DNA of 32,171 nt from Candidatus Galloscillospira stercoripullorum (GTDB taxonomy: Bacteria; Bacillota; Clostridia; Oscillospirales; Oscillospiraceae). How positions within the stretch are numbered: the first letter of the stretch is position 1; each line of letters begins with the position of its first letter. The stretch is taken from NCBI GenBank assembly GCA_018715695.1, contig DVLB01000009.1, positions 1 through 32,171 of the forward strand, read 5' to 3'. The position numbers and the translations under genes were made by a program. This document shows positions 6,720 to 14,213 of the stretch, one piece after another. Below the pieces are notes generated by a model. It made no database searches. It was not told the origin of the DNA and saw only the letters and a list, made by a program, of their open reading frames with translations.

Positions 6720-8177
6720 ATGAAGGGTTCCATGACCGCTGCCGCGGTACACAAGCAGTATGAGGAGGGCGTGGATGCCTTTCGCCGCCAGATCGGGGAC
6801 AGCGCGCTGCGGGAGCGTTTTGCCCGGGAGGCCGACGTCTTCTTCCGCGCCTGCGCCCTAGGGATCTGGCACAGCGACGGCGGCAGCGTAACGCCCCGGC
6901 ATGTGGAGTACTATAACGCCATCTATCACAAGGGCAACCCCGTCCCCTCCATTTTGTTCTGGGAACTGAGCACCGCTGTGGCCGATTACCCCGGCTTCAC
7001 GCCGCCGGGCTTTTTCACCCGGATGCTGGCCTATGACAAAGTGGTGGGCGGCACTCTCTCCCGCCGCTTTGCCGACCTGATGACCCTGATGCTGCTACTT
7101 TTTGCGGCGGTGGACGACGTGGTCAGCGAGGAAGAGGCCGGCTTTGCCGGCCTCTGCGCGGACGCCCTTATCGGTCTTTGTGAGAAGGAGGGGCTCAGCG
7201 CCGGGAAGCCCCCTCTGGACGTAACGGAATTCGTCACCCGCCGCTCCCCCTCTCCTGAACAGAGCACCGCTCCTGCCGGAGAGAAAAAGGCGGAAGAAAA
7301 GGCAGAGGAAACGGAGGCGGAGGAGAAGGCCCCCAGCCTGGAGGAGCTACTCGCCGAACTGGACAGCCTGTGCGGCCTGGAGAAAGTGAAAAAGGACGTC
7401 AAGAGCCTTATCAACCTGGTAAAGGTGCGCAAACTGCGCCAGGAGGCGGGGCTGCCGGTGCCACCCATGTCCCTGCACCTGGTCTTCATGGGCAATCCGG
7501 GCACCGGCAAGACCACGGTGGCCCGGCTGCTGGCCGGGATCTACCACGCCATCGGGGTGCTGAGCAAAGGCCAGCTCATTGAGGTGGACCGTTCGGGGCT
7601 GGTGGCCGGCTTTGTGGGCCAGACCGCCATCAAGACCGGCGAGGTGATCGACAAAGCTTTGGGGGGCGTGCTGTTCATTGACGAGGCCTACGCCCTGGCA
7701 AATCCCGACTCCCCCAACGACTTCGGCAAAGAGGCCATTGAGACTCTGCTCAAGGCCATGGAGGACCATCGCTCCGATCTCATCGTCATCGTAGCGGGGT
7801 ACACCGAGCTCATGGACCGCTTCATCCACGCAAACCCCGGCCTGGAGAGCCGGTTCAACAAGTACTTTTACTTCGAGGACTATGACGGAGCGCAGCTCAT
7901 GGAGATCTTCCGCTCCCTGTGCCGCAAGAACGGCTACTCCCTCACCGGAGAGGCGGAGGACTACGCCCGGGGCCTGTTTACCCGGCTCTATGAGCAGCGG
8001 GATGAGAACTTCGGCAACGCCCGGGACGTGCGAAACGTCTTTGAGCGCGCCGTGGCCCGCCAGTCCGACCGGGTGGCCGCCCTGGAGAACCCGGACCGGG
8101 ACGCCCTTATGGCCCTCACCCTTCCCGACCTGAAGGAGGAGGAACCTGATGCTGCTCAGCCCTCCGGAGAGCCGTGA
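6720..8177 (+). CDS. CbxX/SpoVK-type AAA+ ATPase with TerB-like N-terminal domain
   Basis: 485 residues. The N-terminal 160 residues are helical; about 117-155 (FADLMTLMLLLFAAVDDVVSEEEAG shape) resemble TerB-like domains, an assignment I hold weakly. A charged Glu/Lys/Ala linker (about 178-205) follows. The AAA+ core has Walker A GNPGTGKT (258-265), a pore-loop region SGLVAGFVGQT, Walker B VLFIDEA (to 323), sensor 1 VIVAGY and an arginine finger in LESRF. The family includes CbbX (Rubisco activase) and SpoVK, hexameric remodelling ATPases; the substrate here is unknown. The ATG at 6720 has GGGAGGAG about 10 nt upstream. It stands alone between its own promoter and terminator. Confidence 0.85.
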   Translation: MKGSMTAAAVHKQYEEGVDAFRRQIGDSALRERFAREADVFFRACALGIWHSDGGSVTPRHVEYYNAIYHKGNPVPSILFWELSTAVADYPGFTPPGFFTRMLAYDKVVGGTLSRRFADLMTLMLLLFAAVDDVVSEEEAGFAGLCADALIGLCEKEGLSAGKPPLDVTEFVTRRSPSPEQSTAPAGEKKAEEKAEETEAEEKAPSLEELLAELDSLCGLEKVKKDVKSLINLVKVRKLRQEAGLPVPPMSLHLVFMGNPGTGKTTVARLLAGIYHAIGVLSKGQLIEVDRSGLVAGFVGQTAIKTGEVIDKALGGVLFIDEAYALANPDSPNDFGKEAIETLLKAMEDHRSDLIVIVAGYTELMDRFIHANPGLESRFNKYFYFEDYDGAQLMEIFRSLCRKNGYSLTGEAEDYARGLFTRLYEQRDENFGNARDVRNVFERAVARQSDRVAALENPDRDALMALTLPDLKEEEPDAAQPSGEP

Positions 8178-8193
8178 TCCCCTGCCTGCCAAC

Positions 8194-8235
8194 AAGACGT
8201 GCCCCGGCGCAATGCGCCGGGGCACGTCTTTCGTT
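8194..8235 (+). terminator. Terminator of the AAA+ ATPase gene
   Basis: Perfect 17-bp stem (8194-8210 with 8214-8230), loop AAT, then TTTCGTT. It sits between two converging genes. Confidence 0.85.
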
Positions 8236-8567
8236 CATTCCCAGGTCTTCCACACCTCGGGACAGTAGCCCACGGTGGCCTGTTTCCCGTTTCGCACCAC
8301 AGGGGTGCGGATGAGCCGGGGGTCGGAGAGGAGCTTTTCCAGCTTGTCCTCCTCATAGGCCAGGTAGGAGAGCAGGGCGGCGTCGGGGTGCTTGTCGTCA
8401 ATAAGGGCGGCGAGACCCACGGCGTTTTTCACGCTTTTGAGCTCTCCGGGGCTCATGCCGTATTTCACAAGGTCTATGGCCTGGAATTTGATCCGCCGCT
8501 CCTTGAAATACCGCTCGGCCTTTTTGGTGTCAAAGCACTTGCTCTTACCGAAAATCTGGATGTTCAT
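8235..8567 (-). CDS. Spx/ArsC-family thioredoxin-fold protein (YffB-like)
   Basis: A 110-residue thioredoxin-fold protein of the ArsC/Spx/YffB family. Seen: start strand IQIFGKSKC, then FDTKKAERYFKERRI, like the YffB pattern CDTIKKA, the central LVKYGMSPGELK, the cis-Pro segment LIRTPVVRNGK, and a C-terminal CPEVWKTWE. Only one Cys (Cys10) lies at the active-site position, so there is no CxxC as in Spx; a second Cys occurs near the C-terminus. Arsenate reductase activity is therefore unproven and no ars genes are near. The ATG at 8567 has GGGGAG 7 nt upstream and follows the DUF1653 gene by 4 nt, so the two form one operon. Confidence 0.85.
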   Translation of the reverse strand: MNIQIFGKSKCFDTKKAERYFKERRIKFQAIDLVKYGMSPGELKSVKNAVGLAALIDDKHPDAALLSYLAYEEDKLEKLLSDPRLIRTPVVRNGKQATVGYCPEVWKTWE

Positions 8568-8571
8568 ATCC

Positions 8572-8793
8572 TCACTCCCCGATATAGGTAAACCGCGGCC
8601 CGGCGTAGTCCGGCCGCTCCACCCGCTCCAGCCACATCTCCGCTGGGCGCACCCAAAAGCCCATCTCGCCGTAGAGGGCTTGGTAGACCACCATGTCCTC
8701 CCCGGTCTCCGAGTGGCGGGCGGTGAAGAGCACGCGGTACTCTCCCCCCTTGAAATGGCGGTAGCGGCCCGGCCTGATGCTGCGCGTATCCAT
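8572..8793 (-). CDS. DUF1653 domain protein
   Basis: A 73-residue protein that is essentially one DUF1653 domain: opening RPGRYRHFKGGEYRVL, then ARHSETGEDMVVYQALYG, and the closing WVRPAEMWLERV, the typical family signature. Biochemical function unknown. The ATG at 8793 has a GGAGGGAAGG site just upstream; the longer open frame to 8895 runs through the predicted promoter and is rejected. It is first in the operon with the ArsC-like gene. Confidence 0.85.
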   Translation of the reverse strand: MDTRSIRPGRYRHFKGGEYRVLFTARHSETGEDMVVYQALYGEMGFWVRPAEMWLERVERPDYAGPRFTYIGE

Positions 8794-8835
8794 ATTTTCC
8801 TTCCCTCCGCTCCAGCCCTGCGGCCTGTTTTTCCC

Positions 8836-8864
8836 ATTGTAGCACGGCTTCCTCCTTGATACAA
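8836..8864 (-). promoter_or_regulatory. Promoter of the DUF1653-ArsC-like operon
   Basis: Minus strand TTGTAT (8864-8859), 17-bp spacer ending TGC (extended -10), TACAAT (8841-8836). Confidence 0.65.
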
Positions 8865-8934
8865 TGGGGTTTATTTTTCCTGGAACTGGATACACTAAGA
8901 GGCGTCTTGACTCTATGGAAAAGGAAGTTTTCCC

Positions 8935-11262
8935 ATGAAAGCAGTCATTCTCTCCGGCGGAGAGGGCACGCGGCTGCGCCCCCTCACCCTAACCCGGCCC
9001 AAGCCTCTGACCTCCCTCTTTGACCGGCCCGTGGTGGAGCACATCATCGGTCTGCTCGCCCGCAGCGGCATCACCGACATCTGCCTGACCCTGAGGTATA
9101 TGTCCCGCGCCATCATGGACGCCCTGGGAGACGGCTCCACCTTGGGGGTAAGCCTGCACTATTTCCCGGAAACAGAGCCGCTGGGTACCGCCGGCGGCGT
9201 CAAGCGCTGCATGGAGGTGCTGGGCGAGGAGGATTTCCTGGTCATCAGCGGCGACGCGGTGTGTGACATAGACCTGCGCTGCGTCATGGGCTTTCACCAG
9301 ACCCGGCCCTCCGGAGCCACCCTGGTGCTCCACCGGCACAGCGCGCCGGTGGACTACGGTCTGGTCCTCACCGACCAGGAGGGCCGCGTGGAGGGCTTTC
9401 TGGAGAAGCCCGCCTGGGGGGAGGTGCTCACCGACCTGGTCAACACCGGCATCTATATCCTCACCCCCCAGGCCATGGCCCAGGTCCCTGAGGGCAAACC
9501 CTTCGACTTTGCTCGGGACCTCTTCCCTCTGCTACTGCGGCAGGGAGTGCCCCTCTACGGCTTTGAGGCTTCGGGATACTGGTGCGACATGGGCGAGTGC
9601 CAGGCTTACCTGCGCTGCGCCGCCGACGCGCTGAGCGGAAAGGTCTCCCTGGACCTGGGCGCTCCCCGGGTCCGCCCGGGGGTGTGGTCCCTGAGCCCCA
9701 TCCCGGACGATGTGCAGGTGGTCCCTCCCTGCTACATCGGCGCCAATGTATCCATCGGCTCCGGGTCTCTCATCGGTCCTCACGCGGTGCTGGAGGCCGG
9801 CTCCACCGTTGGCCGGCACAGTCTGGTGCAGCGCAGCGTCCTCCAGGGCGCGGCGGTGGGCCAGGACTGCACCCTGTATGGGGCGGTGCTCTGCCAGGGC
9901 GCCTCGGTGGGCGACGGCGCGGTGCTCAACGAGGGCTCCGTTCTGGGGCAGGATTCCTCCGTGGGCCGGGACGCCATTTTGCTGGAAAACGTGAAGGTCT
10001 GGCCCAACCGCCGGGTATCCCAGGGGACCCGGCTGACCGTCAACCTGACCGCCGGCGGCCTGCGCGAGCCCCTGCGCTTCGGGGACGGCGGCGTGCTCAC
10101 CGGAGAGGTGGGGGATGACCTCACGGTCCAGGCCCTCCACCTGCTGGGCAATGCCCTGGGGCGGCGAGGGGCCCTGGGCCTGGGCCACTGCGGAGGCAGC
10201 GCCGCTCGGATGCTCTGCCACGCGGCGGGAAGCGGCGCCTCGGAGGCGGGCGGCTGCGTACTGTATACCGACGCTCCCTGTCCCTCCGCCGCCGCCTGGT
10301 TCGCCGCCTCCTACTCCCTGTCCGCCTTTCTCTTCGTGCAGCAGGCGGGAAGCCGGGTCTTTCTCCACTTCTTTGACAGCCGGGGGCTGCCCCTGGACCG
10401 GGAGCGGGAACGCCAGCTGGAGGGCGCCCTTCTCCGGGGCGAGGTGGCCCGGATGCCTGCCAAGCGCGTAGGGACGTGGGAGCCCATCACTGGGGTGAGC
10501 GGGGCCTATGCCGCGGCGGCGGCCCGGTACGCCTCCCCCCTCGCCCGCCCGCTGACCGTGGCCCTGCCCGGCGGCGAGGATGCCGACCGGGTCCTGGGCC
10601 AGGCCCTGGAGCTGCTGGGCTGCACCGTGGTCCGGGAGCGCCGGGACAATACCCTGGCCCTGCGGGCCGAACACGGTGGGATGCGCCTGCGGGCCTGGGA
10701 CGAAGAGGGGCGTGAACTTCCCCCGGAGCGGCTGCTCACTCTGTGCGCCATGGCGGAGCTGCAGCGGGGCGTCCGCCGTCTGGCCGTTCCCGCCGCCGCT
10801 CCGGCGGCCATCGACCTGCTCTGCTCCTCCCAGGGCACCGCCGTATTGCGGCTGGGCCGGGACGGACCCGAGGCCGAGGAGCTCTACCAGGCCCGCCCCT
10901 CCCTGCGGGACGCCGTCTTTGCCGCCTGCCTGCTGTGCCAGCGTATGGCCCAGACAGGGGAGCGGCTCCATGTGCTGGACCGCCACGCTCCTCTTACCAG
11001 CATCCGCCGCTCGGAGGTGCCTCTCCGGGGCAGTCGGGCAGCGGTCATGGCGGCCTTGCTCCGCGCTGAGCCCGCCGCCCGTGCCGCCGGAGAAGGCGTA
11101 CGCTTTCCCGCCCGGGATGGCTGGGTGTATATCGCCCCGCTCTCCCGCCGCAGCGCTCTGCGGGTGGTGGGGGAAGGCTTTGAGGCGGAGACCGCCGGAG
11201 AGCTGTGCGCCTTCTACGCCGACCTGGCCCGGAAGCTGGACCGGCCGGAGAGCGGACAATAA
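8935..11262 (+). CDS. Sugar-1-phosphate nucleotidyltransferase fused to a phosphomannomutase-like domain
   Basis: 775 residues. About 1-230 is a nucleotidyltransferase with GGEGTRLRPLT (8-18), the lysine in RPKPL, the GTAGG loop and GDAVCDID metal-site segment, most like GDP-mannose (mannose-1-phosphate guanylyl-) transferases. About 255-360 is a left-handed beta-helix with hexapeptide repeats (IGANVSIGSGSLIGPHAVL style). The last 400 residues follow the phosphoglucomutase/phosphomannomutase architecture but lack the TASHNP catalytic serine loop, so mutase activity is doubtful. Known relatives in clostridia and actinobacteria are annotated as this fusion. The ATG at 8935 has AAGGAAG 7 nt upstream. 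Likely role: making a nucleotide sugar for surface glycans. No glycan genes flank it. Confidence 0.85.
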   Translation: MKAVILSGGEGTRLRPLTLTRPKPLTSLFDRPVVEHIIGLLARSGITDICLTLRYMSRAIMDALGDGSTLGVSLHYFPETEPLGTAGGVKRCMEVLGEEDFLVISGDAVCDIDLRCVMGFHQTRPSGATLVLHRHSAPVDYGLVLTDQEGRVEGFLEKPAWGEVLTDLVNTGIYILTPQAMAQVPEGKPFDFARDLFPLLLRQGVPLYGFEASGYWCDMGECQAYLRCAADALSGKVSLDLGAPRVRPGVWSLSPIPDDVQVVPPCYIGANVSIGSGSLIGPHAVLEAGSTVGRHSLVQRSVLQGAAVGQDCTLYGAVLCQGASVGDGAVLNEGSVLGQDSSVGRDAILLENVKVWPNRRVSQGTRLTVNLTAGGLREPLRFGDGGVLTGEVGDDLTVQALHLLGNALGRRGALGLGHCGGSAARMLCHAAGSGASEAGGCVLYTDAPCPSAAAWFAASYSLSAFLFVQQAGSRVFLHFFDSRGLPLDRERERQLEGALLRGEVARMPAKRVGTWEPITGVSGAYAAAAARYASPLARPLTVALPGGEDADRVLGQALELLGCTVVRERRDNTLALRAEHGGMRLRAWDEEGRELPPERLLTLCAMAELQRGVRRLAVPAAAPAAIDLLCSSQGTAVLRLGRDGPEAEELYQARPSLRDAVFAACLLCQRMAQTGERLHVLDRHAPLTSIRRSEVPLRGSRAAVMAALLRAEPAARAAGEGVRFPARDGWVYIAPLSRRSALRVVGEGFEAETAGELCAFYADLARKLDRPESGQ

Positions 11263-11270
11263 ACAGCGGC

Positions 11271-11305
11271 GGAGCCGGGAGTTACCCCCCGGCTCCCCGT
11301 TTTTA
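11271..11305 (+). terminator. Terminator of the nucleotidyltransferase gene
   Basis: 9-bp stem GGAGCCGGG/CCCGGCTCC (11271-11279 with 11288-11296) followed by CCGTTTTTA. Its T-run overlaps the stop codon of the converging WYL gene. Confidence 0.8.
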
Positions 11306-12295
11306 TGTGGTCTGGTACACCGCCCGCACGCCCTCCAGCTGTGCCTGGAGGGTCTCCCTGGCCCACTGGGGGGAGAGGAGCTCCACCTCCGCCCCCAGAC
11401 CGAACACCCAGCCAAGGAACTGGGGGGAGACCGCCGCCTCCACCGTGACGGTAAAGTGCTCCTCCCCGCCGGGCACCAGGATCACCTCCAGGCCGAACCG
11501 GTCCAGCACCACGCCCACCAGATGGTTCCGGCAACGCAGCCGCACCTGTCCCTCTCTGCCCCGGAACATGCCGAAATGCTTGCGGGCATAGGCGGCCATA
11601 TCGAAGTCCCGAACGGCCTCCTCCCCCTGCCGCTCCATAGCGGTTACCGCCAGCTCGTCCATCTTGTCCACCCTGTAATGGCGCAGCTCGCCGTGGTCAT
11701 GGTCATAGGCGGCCAGGTAGTAGTTCTCGTTGTCCCAGATGAGGGCGTAGGGGGAAACGTGGTAGCGCTTTCCCTCCCGGCGGTAAACCTTCTCCTTGCG
11801 CACGTTATACTCAAAGTACCGGAAAGTCACCGCCCGAGCGCCGGAAATGGCGGTATGGAGCTTGTCGATGCTGTAATAGACGCTCTCGTTCATGCTCTTG
11901 ACACGCCCGGCCACATAGACCTGCCGCTGCAGGCTCTTGGCCTGGTAGACGCTGGCAAGCCCCTCCAGCTTGGCAATGAGCTGGTCGGATTTGCGCCGGG
12001 TGATGAAGCGGCTGGACTGCACCGCGTCCACCAGCAGCTTAAGTTCCGGGAGCTGGAAGGTACGCTCTCCCAGGAACCAGCCCGGGCTCTTCCCCTTGCG
12101 CAGCTGCACATCCACCCCCAGCTGCGAGAGGGCCTCCAGATCGGCGTAAATACTCTTGCGCTCGGCGGTGATGCCCCAGGCCGCCAGGGCCTCAATGAGC
12201 TCGGGTACCGTCAGCGGATGCTCCTCGTCGGAGCGCTCCATGAGGGTCTTCCACAAAATGGGCAGCTTGAGCTTCTGCCCCGCCCCCTTGGCCAT
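11303..12295 (-). CDS. WYL-domain transcriptional regulator (DeoR-type HTH)
   Basis: A 330-residue regulator. The N-terminal HTH is about 25-80 (LTVPELIEALAAWGITAERKS and YADLEALSQLG). The middle WYL domain has the typical core SPYALIWDNENYYLAAYD, then HYRVDKM. The C-terminal WCX dimerisation domain ends near LEGVRAVYQ. WYL domains bind small ligands or nucleic acids; this type is abundant in clostridia and often has no assigned target. The start at 12295 has AAAGGGGG about 9 nt upstream. An 18-bp inverted repeat lies 42 nt upstream (12337-12354) and could be an autoregulatory operator. Its partner pathway is not evident. Confidence 0.88.
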   Translation of the reverse strand: MAKGAGQKLKLPILWKTLMERSDEEHPLTVPELIEALAAWGITAERKSIYADLEALSQLGVDVQLRKGKSPGWFLGERTFQLPELKLLVDAVQSSRFITRRKSDQLIAKLEGLASVYQAKSLQRQVYVAGRVKSMNESVYYSIDKLHTAISGARAVTFRYFEYNVRKEKVYRREGKRYHVSPYALIWDNENYYLAAYDHDHGELRHYRVDKMDELAVTAMERQGEEAVRDFDMAAYARKHFGMFRGREGQVRLRCRNHLVGVVLDRFGLEVILVPGGEEHFTVTVEAAVSPQFLGWVFGLGAEVELLSPQWARETLQAQLEGVRAVYQTT

Positions 12296-12336
12296 GGCCC
12301 ATTCCCCCTTTCACAGTTCTATCCTATCCTTTTTGC

Positions 12337-12354
12337 AGTACGATAAACCGTACT
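12337..12354. promoter_or_regulatory. Inverted repeat upstream of the WYL regulator
   Basis: AGTACG-N6-CGTACT, perfect 6-bp arms, 42-59 nt before the start codon. A plausible operator of the WYL protein or another regulator; no clear promoter was assigned beside it. Confidence 0.4.
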
Positions 12355-12396
12355 TTTCCTTAGTTTACCACGGCTATGTCCTTCCGCCAAGACCCC

Positions 12397-12443
12397 ACAG
12401 ACAAAAAAGGGGAGCGGCATTGCCGCTCCCCTTTTTTGTCTGT
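12397..12443 (-). terminator. Terminator of hpf (bidirectional palindrome)
   Basis: Perfect 22-bp arms (12397-12418 with 12422-12443) around ATT. The arms contain an A6/T6 run, so the T-run directly follows a GGGGAGCGGC stem in either direction. It lies 38 nt past the hpf stop. Confidence 0.9.
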
Positions 12444-12480
12444 TCACTTTGGCGCCGGTCGGCGCAGCCGCGGCGTACGC

Positions 12481-13029
12481 TCAGTCTTCGTCCTCGATGA
12501 TACCGTAGTCCCCGTCGTTGCGCTTGTAGACCACGGCGAAGCGCCCGTCGTTGTCTGCGTCCCGGAAGGCGAAGAAAGAGTGTCCCACCAGGTTCATCTG
12601 GAGGATGGCCTCCTCAGCGCTCATGGGTCGTAGGGGGAAGCGCTTGGTGCGCACGATACGGAACTTGTCCTCCTCGCCCTCGGGCTCCGGCACAAAGGAG
12701 ACCTGATCAGCCTCCACCGTGCGGCTGAAGGCGTCCTGGCGCAGACGCTTTTCCAGTCTTGCCTTGTTCTTGCGCAGCTGCCGCTCCACCGAGGCCACGG
12801 CGGCGTCGATGGTGGCAAACATATCAGAGGTGCTTTCGGCCACCCGGATCACCGTGCCGCCGGAGCGAATGGTGAGCTCCACGTTATTGCGGTCCTTCTC
12901 GATGCTGAAGACGATGGCGGCCTCCGTGTCCGCCTTAAAATAACGCTCCAGCTTGCCCACCTTTTTCTCCGCGTAGGCGTGGACCTTGCCGGGCAAATTG
13001 ACCTTTTTGTCTGTAAACACGAACTTCAT
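12481..13029 (-). CDS. hpf: Ribosome hibernation promoting factor, long form
   Basis: Binds the 30S decoding channel and dimerises 70S ribosomes into inactive 100S particles in stationary phase. The 182 residues contain the N-terminal beta-alpha-beta-beta-beta-alpha domain (about 1-95: MKFVFTDKKVNLPGKV, YAEKKVGKLERYF, ATIDAAVASVERQLRK), a charged linker and the C-terminal dimerisation domain (about 122-182: IVRTKRFPLRPMSAEEAILQ, LVGHSFFAFRD, AVVYKRNDGDYGII). This is the Firmicute long form. The ATG at 13029 has AAAGGAG 9 nt upstream; the open frame beyond it belongs to no known family. It has its own promoter and terminator. Confidence 0.96.
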   Translation of the reverse strand: MKFVFTDKKVNLPGKVHAYAEKKVGKLERYFKADTEAAIVFSIEKDRNNVELTIRSGGTVIRVAESTSDMFATIDAAVASVERQLRKNKARLEKRLRQDAFSRTVEADQVSFVPEPEGEEDKFRIVRTKRFPLRPMSAEEAILQMNLVGHSFFAFRDADNDGRFAVVYKRNDGDYGIIEDED

Positions 13030-13099
13030 ACCGCTCGCTCCTTTCGCCCTCCGAGGTGGAGGGTGGTGTCTGGGACAGCCATCCGGTCGTCCTATTTTA

Positions 13100-13108
13100 A
13101 TTATACCA
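13100..13108 (-). promoter_or_regulatory. hpf promoter (extended -10)
   Basis: Minus strand TGG-TATAAT (13108-13100), 71 nt before the start codon, with no clear -35. Just upstream, 13135-13150 is a perfect TTGTAA-N4-TTACAA inverted repeat that overlaps the fumarase stop codon. Confidence 0.5.
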
Positions 13109-13144
13109 TAGAGCGGCAAAAAATCCACATTAATTTGTAAACTC

Positions 13145-13987
13145 TTACAACACGGCGCTGGCGTGGCGGGTGACGTGGCAGCCCAGGTTGACGGCGCAGG
13201 GCAGTCCGGCGATGTGGGTAGGGCTCTTGAGAATATGGGCACACAGAGCCGTGGTGGAGCCCCCCAGCCCCTGGGGACCGATGCCCAGGGCATTGACCCG
13301 CGACAGGATCTCCCGCTCCAGAGCGGCATAGAAGGGATCGGGGTTGGGCTGCTCCACCGGCAGGAGCAGCGCCTCCTTGGCAAGGCCCACGGCCACCTCG
13401 GAAGTGCCCCCCAGGCCCACCCCCACCACCACCGGGGGGCAAGGGTTGGAGCCGGCGCGCTCCACAGCCTCGGTCACAAAGGATACAATGTCCTCTGCCG
13501 TGGCCGCGGGGGTGAACATCTTAAGCACCGTCATGTTCTCACTGCCAAAGCCCTTGGGCGCCACGGTAAGGCGCAACTTGTCACCAGCCACCAGGCGCAG
13601 GTGGAGCACCGCCGGCGTGTTGTCTCCGGTGTTTTCCCGGCGCAGCGGGTCGGCTACCACCGAGCAGCGCAGGTGTCCCCCCACATATCCACGGGCCACC
13701 CCCTCGTTCACCGCGTCGGTGAGCAGACCGCCGGTAATGTGGACCTCCTGCCCCAGCTCGGCATAGACCACCGCCATGCCGGTATCCTGACAGATGGGCA
13801 GTCCCTTCTCCGAGGCAAAGGTGAAGTTCTCCACCAAATCTCCCAGGATGGAGCGACCCACCGGCGAGGCCTCCTCCTCCCGCCGCTGCCAAATGGCCCG
13901 GCATACATCCTCCGGCAGCTTGGTGTTGGCCTCGATGCACAGCCGCTCCACCGTCTCTGCGATCTGTTCGTATGTGACCTCCGTCAT
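13145..13987 (-). CDS. Class I fumarate hydratase, alpha subunit
   Basis: Alpha subunit (TtdA/FumA N-terminal type) of the two-subunit, [4Fe-4S]-dependent fumarase that interconverts fumarate and malate. The 280-residue length is typical. Cluster cysteines are visible in PICQDTGMA (Cys67), GSNPCPP and LPCAVNLGCHVTRH; the VGGHLRC and GVGLGGTSE motifs also fit. The ATG at 13987 has GGGAGGG about 9 nt upstream. Oddity: no beta subunit follows; the next gene downstream is hpf with its own promoter, and none occurs elsewhere in the window. The related tartrate dehydratase alpha subunit cannot be excluded. Confidence 0.88.
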   Translation of the reverse strand: MTEVTYEQIAETVERLCIEANTKLPEDVCRAIWQRREEEASPVGRSILGDLVENFTFASEKGLPICQDTGMAVVYAELGQEVHITGGLLTDAVNEGVARGYVGGHLRCSVVADPLRRENTGDNTPAVLHLRLVAGDKLRLTVAPKGFGSENMTVLKMFTPAATAEDIVSFVTEAVERAGSNPCPPVVVGVGLGGTSEVAVGLAKEALLLPVEQPNPDPFYAALEREILSRVNALGIGPQGLGGSTTALCAHILKSPTHIAGLPCAVNLGCHVTRHASAVL

Positions 13988-14039
13988 CTCCGTACCCTCC
14001 CGATCCTTTCCCAGCGGGAAAATTCGACAAATGTTCTGT

Positions 14040-14068
14040 TTGACAAATTAAGGAAATTCTGGTACTCT
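14040..14068 (+). promoter_or_regulatory. Promoter of the candidate small RNA
   Basis: TTGACA (14040-14045), 17-bp spacer ending TGG (extended -10), TACTCT (14063-14068). It points away from the fumarase gene; no plus-strand gene follows before the terminator at 14144-14171. Confidence 0.7.
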
Positions 14069-14074
14069 ATTCTT

Positions 14075-14171
14075 GCAGCTCAACCAATATGCGCATGACC
14101 GTTTCCCACAAGCATTCCATTCTCCCCGCACACACACCTTTGGGCGCCCGGCAACGGGCGCTCCTTTTTTT
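14075..14171 (+). ncRNA. Candidate small RNA, about 97 nt
   Basis: The predicted start is about 7 nt after the -10. The body to 14143 is poor in obvious structure and C-rich (TTTCCC, TCTCCCC, CACACACACC). It ends in a textbook terminator: GCGCCCG-GCAA-CGGGCGC (14144-14161, GNRA loop) and, after TCC, seven T (14165-14171). I see no coding frame with a ribosome site. C-rich single-stranded stretches are the usual anti-Shine-Dalgarno seeds of Firmicute trans-acting small RNAs, and GGGAGG-type sites are common in this window. Function is inferred only; it could also be a short leader or peptide transcript. Confidence 0.55.
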
Positions 14172-14205
14172 GAAAAAATTGCGCGGCCGAAACCGGCCGC
14201 GCAAT
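14171..14205 (-). terminator. Terminator of the yabP-yabQ-divIC-yabR unit
   Basis: 12-bp stem (14178-14189 with 14194-14205) with loop AAAC, followed on the minus strand by TTTTTCA. It lies 9 nt past the yabR stop and is back to back with the small RNA terminator. Confidence 0.85.
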
Positions 14206-14213
14206 GGAAGTGG

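Noticed and set aside
8235-8567. Arsenate reductase (arsC) as a firm name
   Set aside because: Only one cysteine at the active-site position and no arsenic genes nearby; kept as a Spx/ArsC-family protein.
13135-13150. TTGTAA-N4-TTACAA as a Rex site for hpf
   Set aside because: Total length is 16 bp rather than 18 and the arms lack the TTGTTAA core; it also overlaps the fumarase stop codon.
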